Assembly (NCBI GenBank): GCA_017427625.1
Contig: JAFRSL010000005.1
Coordinates: 1-12,546 of the forward strand
DNA from: Synergistaceae bacterium
GTDB lineage: Bacteria; Synergistota; Synergistia; Synergistales; Aminobacteriaceae
Reading direction: 5' to 3'
DNA: 12,546 bases
The notes below the pieces were generated by a model. The model worked only from the letters and a program-made list of their open reading frames with translations, was not told where the DNA came from and searched no databases. This document shows, piece after piece, positions 1 to 10,268 of this stretch. The number at the start of each line of letters is the position of its first letter. The stretch's first letter is position 1. The position numbers and the translations under genes are program-made.

Positions 1-255
1 GGACTTCTTCTCGGAGCTATCTTCATGGCCACTGACTACACGACCTCACCGATGACCGAAAAGGGGCAGTACATCTACGCGTTCGGGTGCGGATTGCTTA
101 CGGCGTTGATAAGGACGTGGGGCGGATACCCTGAGGGCGTTTCGTTCTCGATACTCATAATGAACGTAGCAGTCCCGTTGATTGATCGTTACACTGAACA
201 GAGGGTACTCGGCGCGCCAAAGAGCAACTTCTTCAAGAGAATGGGGGGCAAATAA
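1..255 (+). CDS. rnfD: Rnf complex subunit RnfD, C-terminal part (5' end outside window)
   Basis: RnfD is the FMN-carrying integral membrane subunit of the Rnf ferredoxin:NAD+ oxidoreductase, homologous to NqrB, and helps couple electron flow to Na+ or H+ transport. Only the last 84 residues are visible, open from base 1. They include the family's conserved ATDYTTSP segment (residues 10-17 of the visible part), a G-x-G-rich membrane helix after it (about residues 24-38), a final hydrophobic helix ([15 protein letters not shown], about 47-61) and a basic C-terminal tail (KSNFFKR). The covalent-FMN threonine of the family lies upstream and cannot be checked here. The TAA stop at 253-255 is followed two bases later by the rnfG ATG, so the genes are co-transcribed and probably translationally coupled. 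The gene order D-G-E-A-B that follows makes the assignment secure. rnfC would be expected just upstream. Confidence 0.95.
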   Translation, partial: GLLLGAIFMATDYTTSPMTEKGQYIYAFGCGLLTALIRTWGGYPEGVSFSILIMNVAVPLIDRYTEQRVLGAPKSNFFKRMGGK

Positions 256-257
256 TC

Positions 258-857
258 ATGTCAGAAGCAGTCGACAAAGTATTATTCAATGACGCATTGA
301 GGAAAGCCCTTCATCTCGGGGGAACTCTATTTGCGGTAACAGCAGTAACAGGAATATTGCTAGGACTCGTCGAGAACGTAACCAGCAAAGCAATACTTCA
401 GGCGGAAATCGCGGCAAAAAATGAGGCTTACCGTCTCGTTATGCCGGCCGGAAAAACTTTCGACGATTACGAGGTAAAGGCTGACGATTTCGTTACAAGT
501 GTCGTCAAGGCAACGGATGAGACTGGAGTAGTGGGCTGGTGCGTGAATGTAAGCTCGAAGGGTTACGGCGGAATGGTCGGCTTCGTCGTCGGAATCACTA
601 AGGACGGAACAGTAAAGGCCATCAACATTTTGAGCCATTCGGAAACGCCCGGACTCGGAGCAAAGTCAACAGAGCCGGAATTTTACACCCAGTTCAACGA
701 CAAATCATCGCTTCCGCTGAAGGTCGTCAAGGGCGGAGCGTCGAATCCTGACGAGATAGCCGCGATTTCGGGTGCAACGATAACGTCAAACGCGGTAACG
801 GACGGAGTGAACGGCGCAGTGAAATACTGGTCAGAGAACTTGAAGGGAGCTGAATAG
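258..857 (+). CDS. rnfG: Rnf complex subunit RnfG, covalent-FMN electron carrier
   Basis: RnfG (NqrC homologue) is a single-helix membrane protein whose large domain lies on the outer face and carries FMN through a phosphoester bond to threonine. The 199-residue protein has one N-terminal membrane helix (about residues 20-39), the conserved SETPGLG motif (128-134), and the flavin attachment motif SGATIT (171-176). By analogy with characterised RnfG and NqrC proteins, Thr176 is the expected FMN-linked residue. The length is normal for the family. ATG at 258 lies two bases after the rnfD stop, in the arrangement TAA-TC-ATG, with a G-rich Shine-Dalgarno stretch (about 242-247) inside the end of rnfD. 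TAG stop at 855-857. Nothing odd was seen, and all key motifs are intact. Confidence 0.96.
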   Translation: MSEAVDKVLFNDALRKALHLGGTLFAVTAVTGILLGLVENVTSKAILQAEIAAKNEAYRLVMPAGKTFDDYEVKADDFVTSVVKATDETGVVGWCVNVSSKGYGGMVGFVVGITKDGTVKAINILSHSETPGLGAKSTEPEFYTQFNDKSSLPLKVVKGGASNPDEIAAISGATITSNAVTDGVNGAVKYWSENLKGAE

Positions 858-859
858 GA

Positions 860-1564
860 TTGAGTCAGGGAAATTTCAGGATAATCACTAACGGAATACT
901 CGCGGAAAATCCCACGTTCGTGCAGTGCATAGGACTGTGCCCGACCCTCGCGGTAACGACAAGCGTCGCCAACGGTCTCGGAATGGGAATCGCCGCAACT
1001 TTCGTGTTAATAGCCTCGAACGCAGTAATCTCGCTTCTCCGTAAGATGGTGCCTGACGAGGTGCGTATCCCCATATTCATCGTGGTAATCGCGGGCTTCG
1101 TAACGGTAATTGAGTTCTTGATGAAAGGATTTGCGCCGGAGCTGAACAAGTCGCTGGGAATATTTATCCCGTTAATCGTCGTCAACTGTATCATTCTCGC
1201 AAGGGCTGAGGCTTTCGCGTCGAAGAACGGGGTATTTGCGTCGGCGCTTGACGGCGTTGGAATGGGGCTCGGCTTCACGTGTGCATTGATGATTCTCGGG
1301 TCATTCCGTGAAATTCTCGGCGCGGGGACGTGGTTCGGGAATCCTGTCGTGAGCTTTGAACCGGCCATGCTGGTTGTACTTGCACCAGGAGGCTTCATTG
1401 TTCTCGGGTGCTTTATGGGAGCATTCAGGGCGATTCAGGCAAGAGCCGCGAGAATGAAGGGACTCGGTGCTACACCTGCTGAAGCTCGTCCAATGGGCTG
1501 CGGTTCGTGCATAATGGCTAAGTTCTGCCAGAAGGACGCTTCAGAGTGCGGGGAGGCGAAGTAA
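860..1564 (+). CDS. rnfE: Rnf complex subunit RnfE, with a cysteine-rich C-terminal tail
   Basis: RnfE is a polytopic membrane subunit (NqrD homologue) that with RnfA forms the central transmembrane core. In the Nqr/Rnf family, conserved cysteines of this subunit pair hold an intramembrane iron-sulfur cluster. The 234-residue protein shows the diagnostic GLCPTLAVT (26-34) and LGIFIPLIVVNC (99-110) motifs, giving candidate cluster ligands Cys27 and Cys110, and several hydrophobic helices up to about residue 190. The start is TTG at 860, two bases after the rnfG stop, with GGGAG about 10 bases upstream; no better start is present in frame. The last 25 residues form an extra hydrophilic tail with four cysteines (Cys214, Cys217, Cys223, Cys230). 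This tail is beyond the conserved core and could bind a metal or an extra cluster. That role is an inference. Confidence 0.95.
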   Translation: MSQGNFRIITNGILAENPTFVQCIGLCPTLAVTTSVANGLGMGIAATFVLIASNAVISLLRKMVPDEVRIPIFIVVIAGFVTVIEFLMKGFAPELNKSLGIFIPLIVVNCIILARAEAFASKNGVFASALDGVGMGLGFTCALMILGSFREILGAGTWFGNPVVSFEPAMLVVLAPGGFIVLGCFMGAFRAIQARAARMKGLGATPAEARPMGCGSCIMAKFCQKDASECGEAK

Positions 1565-1566
1565 TC

Positions 1567-2154
1567 ATGACCATCACAGAATTATTCCTGCTCTTCGTGA
1601 GCTCGATCTTCGTTCACAATATACTGCTCTCAAGATTCTTGGGGTGCTGCCCGTTCATGGGTGTAAGCTCAAAGCTGAAGACTGCTCAGGGAATGGGCGC
1701 GGCTGTTGTGTTCGTAATAGTCCTCGCATCGTGCATGACATGGCTGACGTATAACTACCTTCTTGTGCCGTTACATCTTGAGTATCTCTACACGCTTTCA
1801 TTCATACTCGTAATCGCGGCACTGGTTCAGTTCGTTGAACTTGCGCTGAAGAAACTCAATCCCGTACTCTACAAGTCGCTGGGAATCTTCCTCCCGTTAA
1901 TCACGACGAACTGCGCGGTTCTCGGCGTTGCAGTCCTCAACATGAATGAGGGTTACGGCTTAATCCCTGCGCTCGTAAACGCTTTCGGGTCATCGCTGGG
2001 CTTCCTTCTCGCAATATCGCTGATGGCCGGAATACGTGAGCGAATCGAGGACAACGAGGGAATACCTGACAGCTTGCAGGGTCTTCCGATGGCGTTAATC
2101 ACGGCGGGGCTGATGTCGATCGCCTTCATGGGCTTCACTGGGATCATAAAGTAA
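1567..2154 (+). CDS. rnfA: Rnf complex subunit RnfA
   Basis: RnfA (NqrE homologue) is the partner of RnfE in the membrane core of the Rnf complex. The 195-residue protein matches the usual family length of about 190-195. It has the N-terminal HNILLSRFLGCCPFMG region (17-32, with adjacent Cys27 and Cys28) and the mirror-image motif LGIFLPLITTNCAVLG (105-120, Cys116), which resembles the RnfE motif because the two proteins are paralogues of opposite topology. About six membrane helices can be traced. I chose ATG 1567 rather than the longer GTG 1546. It falls two bases after the rnfE stop in the same TAA-TC-ATG pattern seen at rnfD/rnfG, has GGAGG about 10 bases upstream (1552-1556), and begins exactly where family proteins begin (MTITELFLLF). 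Confidence 0.96.
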   Translation: MTITELFLLFVSSIFVHNILLSRFLGCCPFMGVSSKLKTAQGMGAAVVFVIVLASCMTWLTYNYLLVPLHLEYLYTLSFILVIAALVQFVELALKKLNPVLYKSLGIFLPLITTNCAVLGVAVLNMNEGYGLIPALVNAFGSSLGFLLAISLMAGIRERIEDNEGIPDSLQGLPMALITAGLMSIAFMGFTGIIK

Positions 2155-2187
2155 GGAGGCTGAGAACATGGACATAATGTCGTAATG
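2155..2187 (+). promoter_or_regulatory. Strong Shine-Dalgarno feeding a five-codon leader ORF that overlaps the rnfB start
   Basis: AGGAGG at 2155-2160, directly after the rnfA stop, is ideally spaced (7 bases) for ATG 2168. That ATG opens an ORF of only five codons (M-D-I-M-S) ending with TAA at 2183-2185. The last A of the stop is the first base of the rnfB ATG (TAATG). rnfB's own start at 2185 has no separate ribosome binding site at normal distance. The simplest reading is translation of the mini-ORF followed by reinitiation at rnfB. The alternative is a single-base indel that cut off a slightly longer RnfB N-terminus. Confidence 0.55.
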
Positions 2188-3000
2188 GTAACACCACTTG
2201 CGCTCATGGGGATAATGGGCGGAGTTTTCGGCGTACTTCTTGCGATTGCGTCAATAGTCTTCAGGGTGCATCAGGACGAACGGATCGGCTTAATCCGTGC
2301 GGCTTTGCCCGGTGCAAACTGCGGAGGCTGCGGCTATCCGGGCTGTGATGGCTATGCTTCAGGCGTTGTGAACGAGGGCGCGGCGGTCAACAAGTGCAGC
2401 GTAGGCGGTGCTCCTGTTGCGGAGAAGATCGCGGCCATAATGGGAGTTGAGGCTGGTGCTTCCGTGCCTATGAGGGCGTTCCTGAAGTGCAAGGGGACGT
2501 GTGAGGCATCACCGAGACAGCTAACCTACGAGGGCATTCACGATTGCAGAAGCGCGGCTGTAATTCCCGGAGGCTCGCCAAATTCCTGCCCGTTCGGTTG
2601 CATCGGTCTTGGTACGTGCGTGAGCGTGTGCCAATTCGGTGCGCTTTCGATGGGCGAGGACGGACTTCCGAAGGTTGACGTGTCGAAGTGCGTGGGCTGC
2701 GGTGCTTGCGTCGAGAACTGCCCTAAAGGTGTGTTTACGCTGGTTCCAGTTACGGCAGACGTTATTGTGGCGTGCAATTCACACTGGAAGGGGCCGATGG
2801 TCAAGAGCGTTTGCAGCGCGGGTTGCATCGGCTGTACGCTTTGCGCGAAGAAATGCCCGAAGCAGACGATTGATATTGTGAACGACTTGGCGGTCATAAA
2901 TCAGGAGAACTGCATAAAGTGCGGAGTTTGCGCAAAGGTCTGCCCTGCGAAATGCATTAACACGGGCGAGAAAGTTCCAGTAATGGAGAAGTCGGCATAA
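2185..3000 (+). CDS. rnfB: Rnf complex subunit RnfB, multi-cluster polyferredoxin
   Basis: RnfB is the electron-entry subunit that accepts electrons from reduced ferredoxin and passes them into the membrane part of Rnf. The 271-residue protein has one N-terminal membrane anchor (about 3-26). A 4Fe-4S domain follows, with motif GANCGGCGYPGC and ligands Cys46, Cys49, Cys54 and Cys71. Then comes a cysteine-rich stretch (Cys102, 106, 121, 135, 139, 145, 149) and three classical CxxCxxCxxxC ferredoxin motifs starting at Cys169, Cys214 and Cys243. With 26 cysteines it resembles the long RnfB of acetogens and clostridia rather than the shorter enterobacterial RsxB. The start at 2185 gives a normal N-terminus but relies on coupling to a five-codon leader ORF. 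TAA at 2998-3000 is followed by the operon terminator. Confidence 0.95.
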   Translation: MVTPLALMGIMGGVFGVLLAIASIVFRVHQDERIGLIRAALPGANCGGCGYPGCDGYASGVVNEGAAVNKCSVGGAPVAEKIAAIMGVEAGASVPMRAFLKCKGTCEASPRQLTYEGIHDCRSAAVIPGGSPNSCPFGCIGLGTCVSVCQFGALSMGEDGLPKVDVSKCVGCGACVENCPKGVFTLVPVTADVIVACNSHWKGPMVKSVCSAGCIGCTLCAKKCPKQTIDIVNDLAVINQENCIKCGVCAKVCPAKCINTGEKVPVMEKSA

Positions 3001-3020
3001 CAGCAAGAGCAAATGCTATG

Positions 3021-3064
3021 AAAAGTCGTCCTGTCTTGGTATAATAGGCGGGACGATTTTTTTT
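3021..3064 (+). terminator. Intrinsic terminator of the rnf operon
   Basis: A near-perfect hairpin starts about 25 bases after the rnfB stop. TCGTCCTGTC (3026-3035) pairs with GGCGGGACGA (3047-3056), giving ten pairs including two G-T wobbles. The loop is 11 bases (3036-3046), and eight T follow (3057-3064). Upstream AAAA (3021-3024) can also pair with the T run. This is a textbook Rho-independent terminator for the plus strand. The loop itself contains TATAAT. Confidence 0.92.
3037..3045 (+). promoter_or_regulatory. Probable extended -10 promoter inside the terminator loop
   Basis: The loop of the rnf terminator reads TGGTATAAT (3037-3045), which matches the extended -10 consensus (TG, one base, then TATAAT) perfectly. 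No good -35 box lies 16-18 bases upstream, which extended -10 promoters can tolerate. Initiation would fall near 3052, within the right arm of the hairpin, leaving a leader of roughly 30 bases before ATG 3084. It would let the accessory gene be transcribed separately from rnf. Confidence 0.5.
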
Positions 3065-3083
3065 GACGAAAGGAAGAGTGTTC

Positions 3084-3704
3084 ATGCCATACGTACCAAC
3101 GAACTGGACAGGTTTGGGAGGTGCTTTGCAGAGTCTATTCAGGGAAATAACCTGCACTGACGGCGGACCGCTTTCCATGATTCTGCGCGAGGCTGTGAAT
3201 CCTCCTGCTGGTGTTATGAGGGGTAATTTCTATAATTATTGTACACAATCCTCCCCCAATGCCACAACCATAGCGGCCTCCAAGTTCAAAGATCAAATTT
3301 TTATTGAGAGTTGCTGGGACTTTGCTGACTATCAGCGCAGTTTATGTGCGGGCAACGGTTCAACTCTTGCGGCAGAAGGTTTCCAAGTCGGCAGCCCTTG
3401 GCATGGAGATGTTCTTAAAGCCCCTGTGTTATTCCTATCGATAAACCCGGCAATAACTCACAGATGCTTTTTCCCGCGCTGGCACCCCGCAAAAAATGCA
3501 TTCACTCTTGCAGGACTGGACACAAATAACAGCCCGAATTACAGCTTGACTGACATCAATGGCAATATAATACCCAACAACATAACGGCCAACAGCGACA
3601 CGAAAATATACAATTTCCTTACGAACAGGTTCCAGGACACAGCCGAAACAAATAACGGGAAACCGCAGGCGGTTATTGTTGACGCAAACACTTACATTTG
3701 TTGA
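3084..3704 (+). CDS. Uracil-DNA-glycosylase-like protein, N-terminal half (cut by in-frame TGA)
   Basis: This 206-residue product contains APVLFLSINPA (113-123), which resembles the first active-site motif of the uracil-DNA glycosylase superfamily (hydrophobic strand followed by G/S-x-NP). An FFPRW segment (129-133) and an NFLTNRF helix (177-183) follow; both are typical of UDG-like proteins of unknown role. The other superfamily motif is absent here but present in the next ORF. That ORF is in the same frame and begins two codons after the TGA stop (3702-3704), so this is best read as the front half of one protein of about 386 residues. I chose ATG 3084 because AGGAAGAG lies 6-7 bases upstream; a longer TTG start at 3063 would sit in the terminator T-run. 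The region is visibly richer in A/T and uses different codons from rnf and ligA, suggesting acquisition. Activity as a glycosylase is not established. Confidence 0.6.
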   Translation: MPYVPTNWTGLGGALQSLFREITCTDGGPLSMILREAVNPPAGVMRGNFYNYCTQSSPNATTIAASKFKDQIFIESCWDFADYQRSLCAGNGSTLAAEGFQVGSPWHGDVLKAPVLFLSINPAITHRCFFPRWHPAKNAFTLAGLDTNNSPNYSLTDINGNIIPNNITANSDTKIYNFLTNRFQDTAETNNGKPQAVIVDANTYIC

Positions 3705-3707
3705 TCG

Positions 3708-7763
<4,056 letters not shown>

Positions 7764-7840
7764 AAATCTTTCTCCTTTTGTGAATCTAAATATTTTTGGT
7801 ATATTTTACCGTACAAGCAAAATCTTAGGAGGCTCATACT
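7764..7840. promoter_or_regulatory. Divergent promoter region between lysS and the SnoaL-like gene
   Basis: This A/T-rich 77-base gap must drive both genes. For the plus strand, TTGTGA (7778-7783) and TATATT (7800-7805) are separated by 16 bases. The -10 is preceded by TG plus one base, an extended -10 of the same form as that at 3037-3045. AGGAGG (7827-7832) is the ribosome binding site of the rightward gene and GGAGA (complement of 7772-7776) that of lysS. The -10 lies in a short imperfect palindrome GGTATATTTTACC (7798-7810), which could be an operator. The lysS promoter is less clear. Confidence 0.5.
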
Positions 7841-8272
7841 ATGGATAACATTTCACGTAACAAGGCAGCTATTCTCCGTTTCAAAGAATGTATCAACACC
7901 TGCGATCACGAACTGGCCGAAGAACTCATAGACAGCCGTGCAGAATTTGCCAGCCTTACGTCAAGCGAGATACTTTACGGCGGGGCAGGCTATCTCTCAG
8001 TCGTTGAGCTAATGCGGAGGAGCTTCTCTGACATTCACTGGGAGATCACGGACATGGCCGCCGAAGGTGATAAAGTTGCGGTAAGCTGGATATGCTCAGG
8101 GACTCATGACGGGGAATTTATGGGGAAGAAGGCTTCAGGGAAAAAATTCTCGTTCAGCTGCATGAACTTCTACTATTTCAACGATGACGGAAAGATAATC
8201 CGTGATGTGGCAGCTCAAGGATTAGCGGGGCTTTTTGGTGCGCTTGAAGCTGAGGATTTGAGGCGCATGTGA
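7841..8272 (+). CDS. SnoaL-like (NTF2-fold) small protein
   Basis: The 143-residue protein has the layout of the SnoaL-like polyketide-cyclase/ester-cyclase branch of the NTF2-like superfamily, small alpha-beta barrels that bind or isomerise varied small molecules. Recognisable elements are the opening helix (NKAAILRFKECINT, 7-20), a FSDIHWEITDMAAEGDKVAVSW stretch split as FSDIHWEI (62-69) and AEGDKVAVSW (74-83), the SGTHDGEFMG loop (86-95), and the final strand ending in DGKIIRDVA (116-124). The Asp often found near the end of the family is replaced by an Ala-Gln pair (125-126), so a catalytic role is uncertain and the ligand cannot be predicted. ATG 7841 has an AGGAGG site at optimal spacing. 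The next gene follows after 29 bases on the same strand and may share its transcript. Confidence 0.8.
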   Translation: MDNISRNKAAILRFKECINTCDHELAEELIDSRAEFASLTSSEILYGGAGYLSVVELMRRSFSDIHWEITDMAAEGDKVAVSWICSGTHDGEFMGKKASGKKFSFSCMNFYYFNDDGKIIRDVAAQGLAGLFGALEAEDLRRM

Positions 8273-8301
8273 TAAATTTTCAGAAAAAGGGGGAAGGTGC
8301 A

Positions 8302-8520
8302 ATGAGAAAGTTATCCGCCGCAGTTTGTCTCTCGTTCTTCATGTTTGGAGCTGTACACGCTGAGGAGGCTTACGACCCACAGCACACTATGTTAGCCCTT
8401 AACATGGCCATCGTCTCAATCAACAGGATTCTCACGACGCAGGACAGAACCGTCCTCGAATGGGAATATGACAACATAATTAACAGGCTCGCTTTCGGAA
8501 ATATTGAGAGCGACCCATAA
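8302..8520 (+). CDS. Signal-peptide ORF, probably the N-terminus of the following TPR/Sel1 protein
   Basis: The 72-residue product starts with a clear Sec signal peptide: basic MRK, a hydrophobic core (about 4-17) and an AxA-like VHA cleavage site at residues 18-20, then EEAYDP. The remaining 52 residues are helical and contain no known motif. I chose ATG 8302, preceded by a purine-rich GGGGGAAGG site, over the longer GTG 8269, which would overlap the previous stop and put a charged segment before the signal. TAA (8518-8520) is followed immediately by ATG 8521 in the same frame. The sequence either side (NIESDP / MIELYQELL) reads as one continuous helical region. The gene therefore looks like the 5' part of one exported protein of about 590 residues. 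It could instead be a short secreted peptide. Confidence 0.6.
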   Translation: MRKLSAAVCLSFFMFGAVHAEEAYDPQHTMLALNMAIVSINRILTTQDRTVLEWEYDNIINRLAFGNIESDP

Positions 8521-10074
8521 ATGATTGAACTTTATCAGGAGCTTCTGGGCTTCATTAACGGCAAGAAACTTCGGCAGGAAGATTCTAAAAGGCTCCGCGA
8601 AAGTTACGAGCATCGGCAGAAAGAAGCATATTACCGCTCAATGTATAAGGGCTTTGCGTCCCTGCACCCTGTACAAAACGACAATATGAAGGCAACTTCT
8701 CAAACCGAAAAACACGAGGGCGGATTTCTCTCACTGTTAAGCTGGATTGGAAATATCTCAATCTCCGCTGTCTCGTCAATCGGAATGAGTTACTACGGCT
8801 ATCATGCAGAGAAGGAGCGTATACACGGCGAAATTGAGGGCGGCTTATGGCAGATGCAGAGGGACGAAATAGAAGCGTGCCATGCGCTGCAGATGAAGCT
8901 GCTAAATTCTTCGTGGCGTTTGCTGAGGCAGTACAGATTGCCGGACGAATACATGCTCACAGAAGCTAACCTCGCTAAATTCTTCAAGGCAATGGAAACT
9001 GACAACACGGCCAACCGTCTCAAAATGCTGAAAATGATTGAGCGGGACTTCAGGGCATACCCTGTTTACTGGTTCAACAGGGCTAGAGCGGCATCTGATT
9101 CCGGCGACACGAAAGAAAGCGAACTATGCTTCGACAGATTCAATGAGGTATGGAGGCCCGTTCTTCGCAAGGACTGCTACAAAGTCGAGGCTTCAAAGTA
9201 CCAGATAAGCAGAATCATCAAGAGCGAAACGCTGTCAAACGAATCACTTGACGAGATTCACAAACTCGCGGACACGATTCAGGAATACTCGCCTGAGGAC
9301 GACTGGAGCAGCAATCTTTTCGCAGGGTTTGTTTACTTTGCTCTGGGCGACAAGGAAAAGGCTGTAATGTGCCTTGAGGAGAACGTGTTGTTCGGTTACG
9401 AGAAGGACATCAGCGAAAAAGTGTTGGAGAAGATGAAGACCGGCAGTCCCAAAAATTTCACGCTCAACGACATACCCGGCCAGCTTCAGAGACAGGAACT
9501 CGAAAAGCTCATCGCCTCAAGAAAATACAAGGACACAGCGGAAATTATCGCAAAAATGTTTGAGGGGAAAGCCGATGATGCTACATGGGAAAGACTCGGG
9601 AATGTCTATACAAAAAATCCTGCGGCTGCCTATACCCTTTGGCTTGAGTTCGGAATTCTCTCATCATCAAATACATTTCAGTCTCACCTAGCATTAACAT
9701 TAATAGGGTCATGGGTAGGCGGAGATAATTTGCAGGAGAGCTTTGCAGATATTTTGCCGATCGTGCAATATTTCGCCGACAGAAATAACGGAGACGCAAA
9801 ACTATTCCTTGCTGATATGTACAAAAACGGCTGGGGAATTGAGAAGGATTTGAACCGCGCAATAAGGCTCTTCAAGGAACTCGAAGCTGTGCAAGAGACG
9901 GCATTCTACGTGGAGTGTTCATTAGGTGAATGCTACTACTACCTGATAGACTACGCTGAAGCAGAGAGACATTTCAAGAAGTCCGCATACGATTACAACT
10001 ATGCTCTGGCCCGTACTTGGTTAGGACTTATGTACTCTGAGGGACTTGTTTCTGGAAATGGTGCAAATAACTAA
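8521..10074 (+). CDS. TPR/Sel1-repeat protein without its own signal peptide
   Basis: The function of this 517-residue protein is not recognised. Visible features are a charged helical N-terminus (1-45), a hydrophobic or amphipathic stretch (about 68-93), and TPR-like helical pairs (about 180-210 and 264-292). Sel1-type repeats lie at the C-terminus: GDAKLFLADMYKNGWG (424-439), a second unit at about 462-490, and a third beginning at 494 that breaks off at LGLMYSEGL before a low-complexity end SGNGANN. Such repeats mediate protein-protein contacts. There is no good ribosome binding site at ATG 8521, and the ORF is in frame with the signal-peptide ORF across one TAA, so the ancestral product was probably a single periplasmic protein. 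On its own this part would stay in the cytoplasm. The incomplete last repeat ends 16 bases before a palindromic repeat element, so the 3' end may also be eroded. Confidence 0.65.
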   Translation: MIELYQELLGFINGKKLRQEDSKRLRESYEHRQKEAYYRSMYKGFASLHPVQNDNMKATSQTEKHEGGFLSLLSWIGNISISAVSSIGMSYYGYHAEKERIHGEIEGGLWQMQRDEIEACHALQMKLLNSSWRLLRQYRLPDEYMLTEANLAKFFKAMETDNTANRLKMLKMIERDFRAYPVYWFNRARAASDSGDTKESELCFDRFNEVWRPVLRKDCYKVEASKYQISRIIKSETLSNESLDEIHKLADTIQEYSPEDDWSSNLFAGFVYFALGDKEKAVMCLEENVLFGYEKDISEKVLEKMKTGSPKNFTLNDIPGQLQRQELEKLIASRKYKDTAEIIAKMFEGKADDATWERLGNVYTKNPAAAYTLWLEFGILSSSNTFQSHLALTLIGSWVGGDNLQESFADILPIVQYFADRNNGDAKLFLADMYKNGWGIEKDLNRAIRLFKELEAVQETAFYVECSLGECYYYLIDYAEAERHFKKSAYDYNYALARTWLGLMYSEGLVSGNGANN

Positions 10075-10090
10075 TAACAGCAGATAAAAA

Positions 10091-10263
10091 GACTCCCTCA
10101 TATCGCAGGAGAATGTCTGAAACCCCTCCGTCTCTCTTCGAGAGCCACCTCCCCTTGTCAGGGGCGGCAAAAAACGCTGGAAACCTTGCGCCCCCTGAGA
10201 AGGGGGAGAGGGCCAACCTGTTGGCGAGGGGGTTAGTTTTCGGACACTCTGGCAGGGGGAGTC
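10091..10263. repeat. Palindromic MITE-like / BIME-like intergenic repeat
   Basis: This 173-base stretch is a large imperfect inverted repeat. Its outer ends are GACTCCC (10091-10097) and its complement GGGAGTC (10257-10263). Next inside, GAATGTCTGAAA (10111-10122) is matched by TTTTCGGACACTC (10237-10249), and the AACCCC and GGGGTT boundaries follow. Each arm also folds on itself: CTCTC-TTC-GAGAG (10132-10144) and CCCCT-TGTC-AGGGG (10151-10164) on the left; CCCCCT-GAGA-AGGGGG (10191-10206, a GNRA-type loop) and GCCAAC-CT-GTTGGC (10212-10225) on the right. It fills the gap between two convergent genes. Read on the minus strand it ends in TTTTT (complement of 10086-10090), so it could also terminate the DUF2157 transcript. 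No target-site duplication is obvious and there is no transposase. Confidence 0.75.
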
Positions 10264-10268
10264 ATGTT

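Noticed and set aside
865..1398. 177-residue minus-strand ORF opposite rnfE
   Set aside because: Shadow of rnfE; no ribosome binding site and no recognisable domain.
1546..1566. GTG 1546 as the rnfA start
   Set aside because: It overlaps rnfE, includes the ribosome binding site in the protein, and adds seven residues not seen in the family; ATG 1567 fits better.
3063..3083. TTG 3063 as start of the UDG-like ORF
   Set aside because: It lies in the terminator T-run and has no ribosome binding site; ATG 3084 has AGGAAGAG at good spacing.
8269..8301. GTG 8269 as start of the signal-peptide ORF
   Set aside because: It would place charged residues before the signal peptide; ATG 8302 has a strong purine-rich site and gives a classical signal sequence.
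10091..10263. CRISPR array or tRNA in the hairpin-rich region
   Set aside because: Two inverted arms only, no direct repeats with unique spacers, and no cloverleaf or CCA end.
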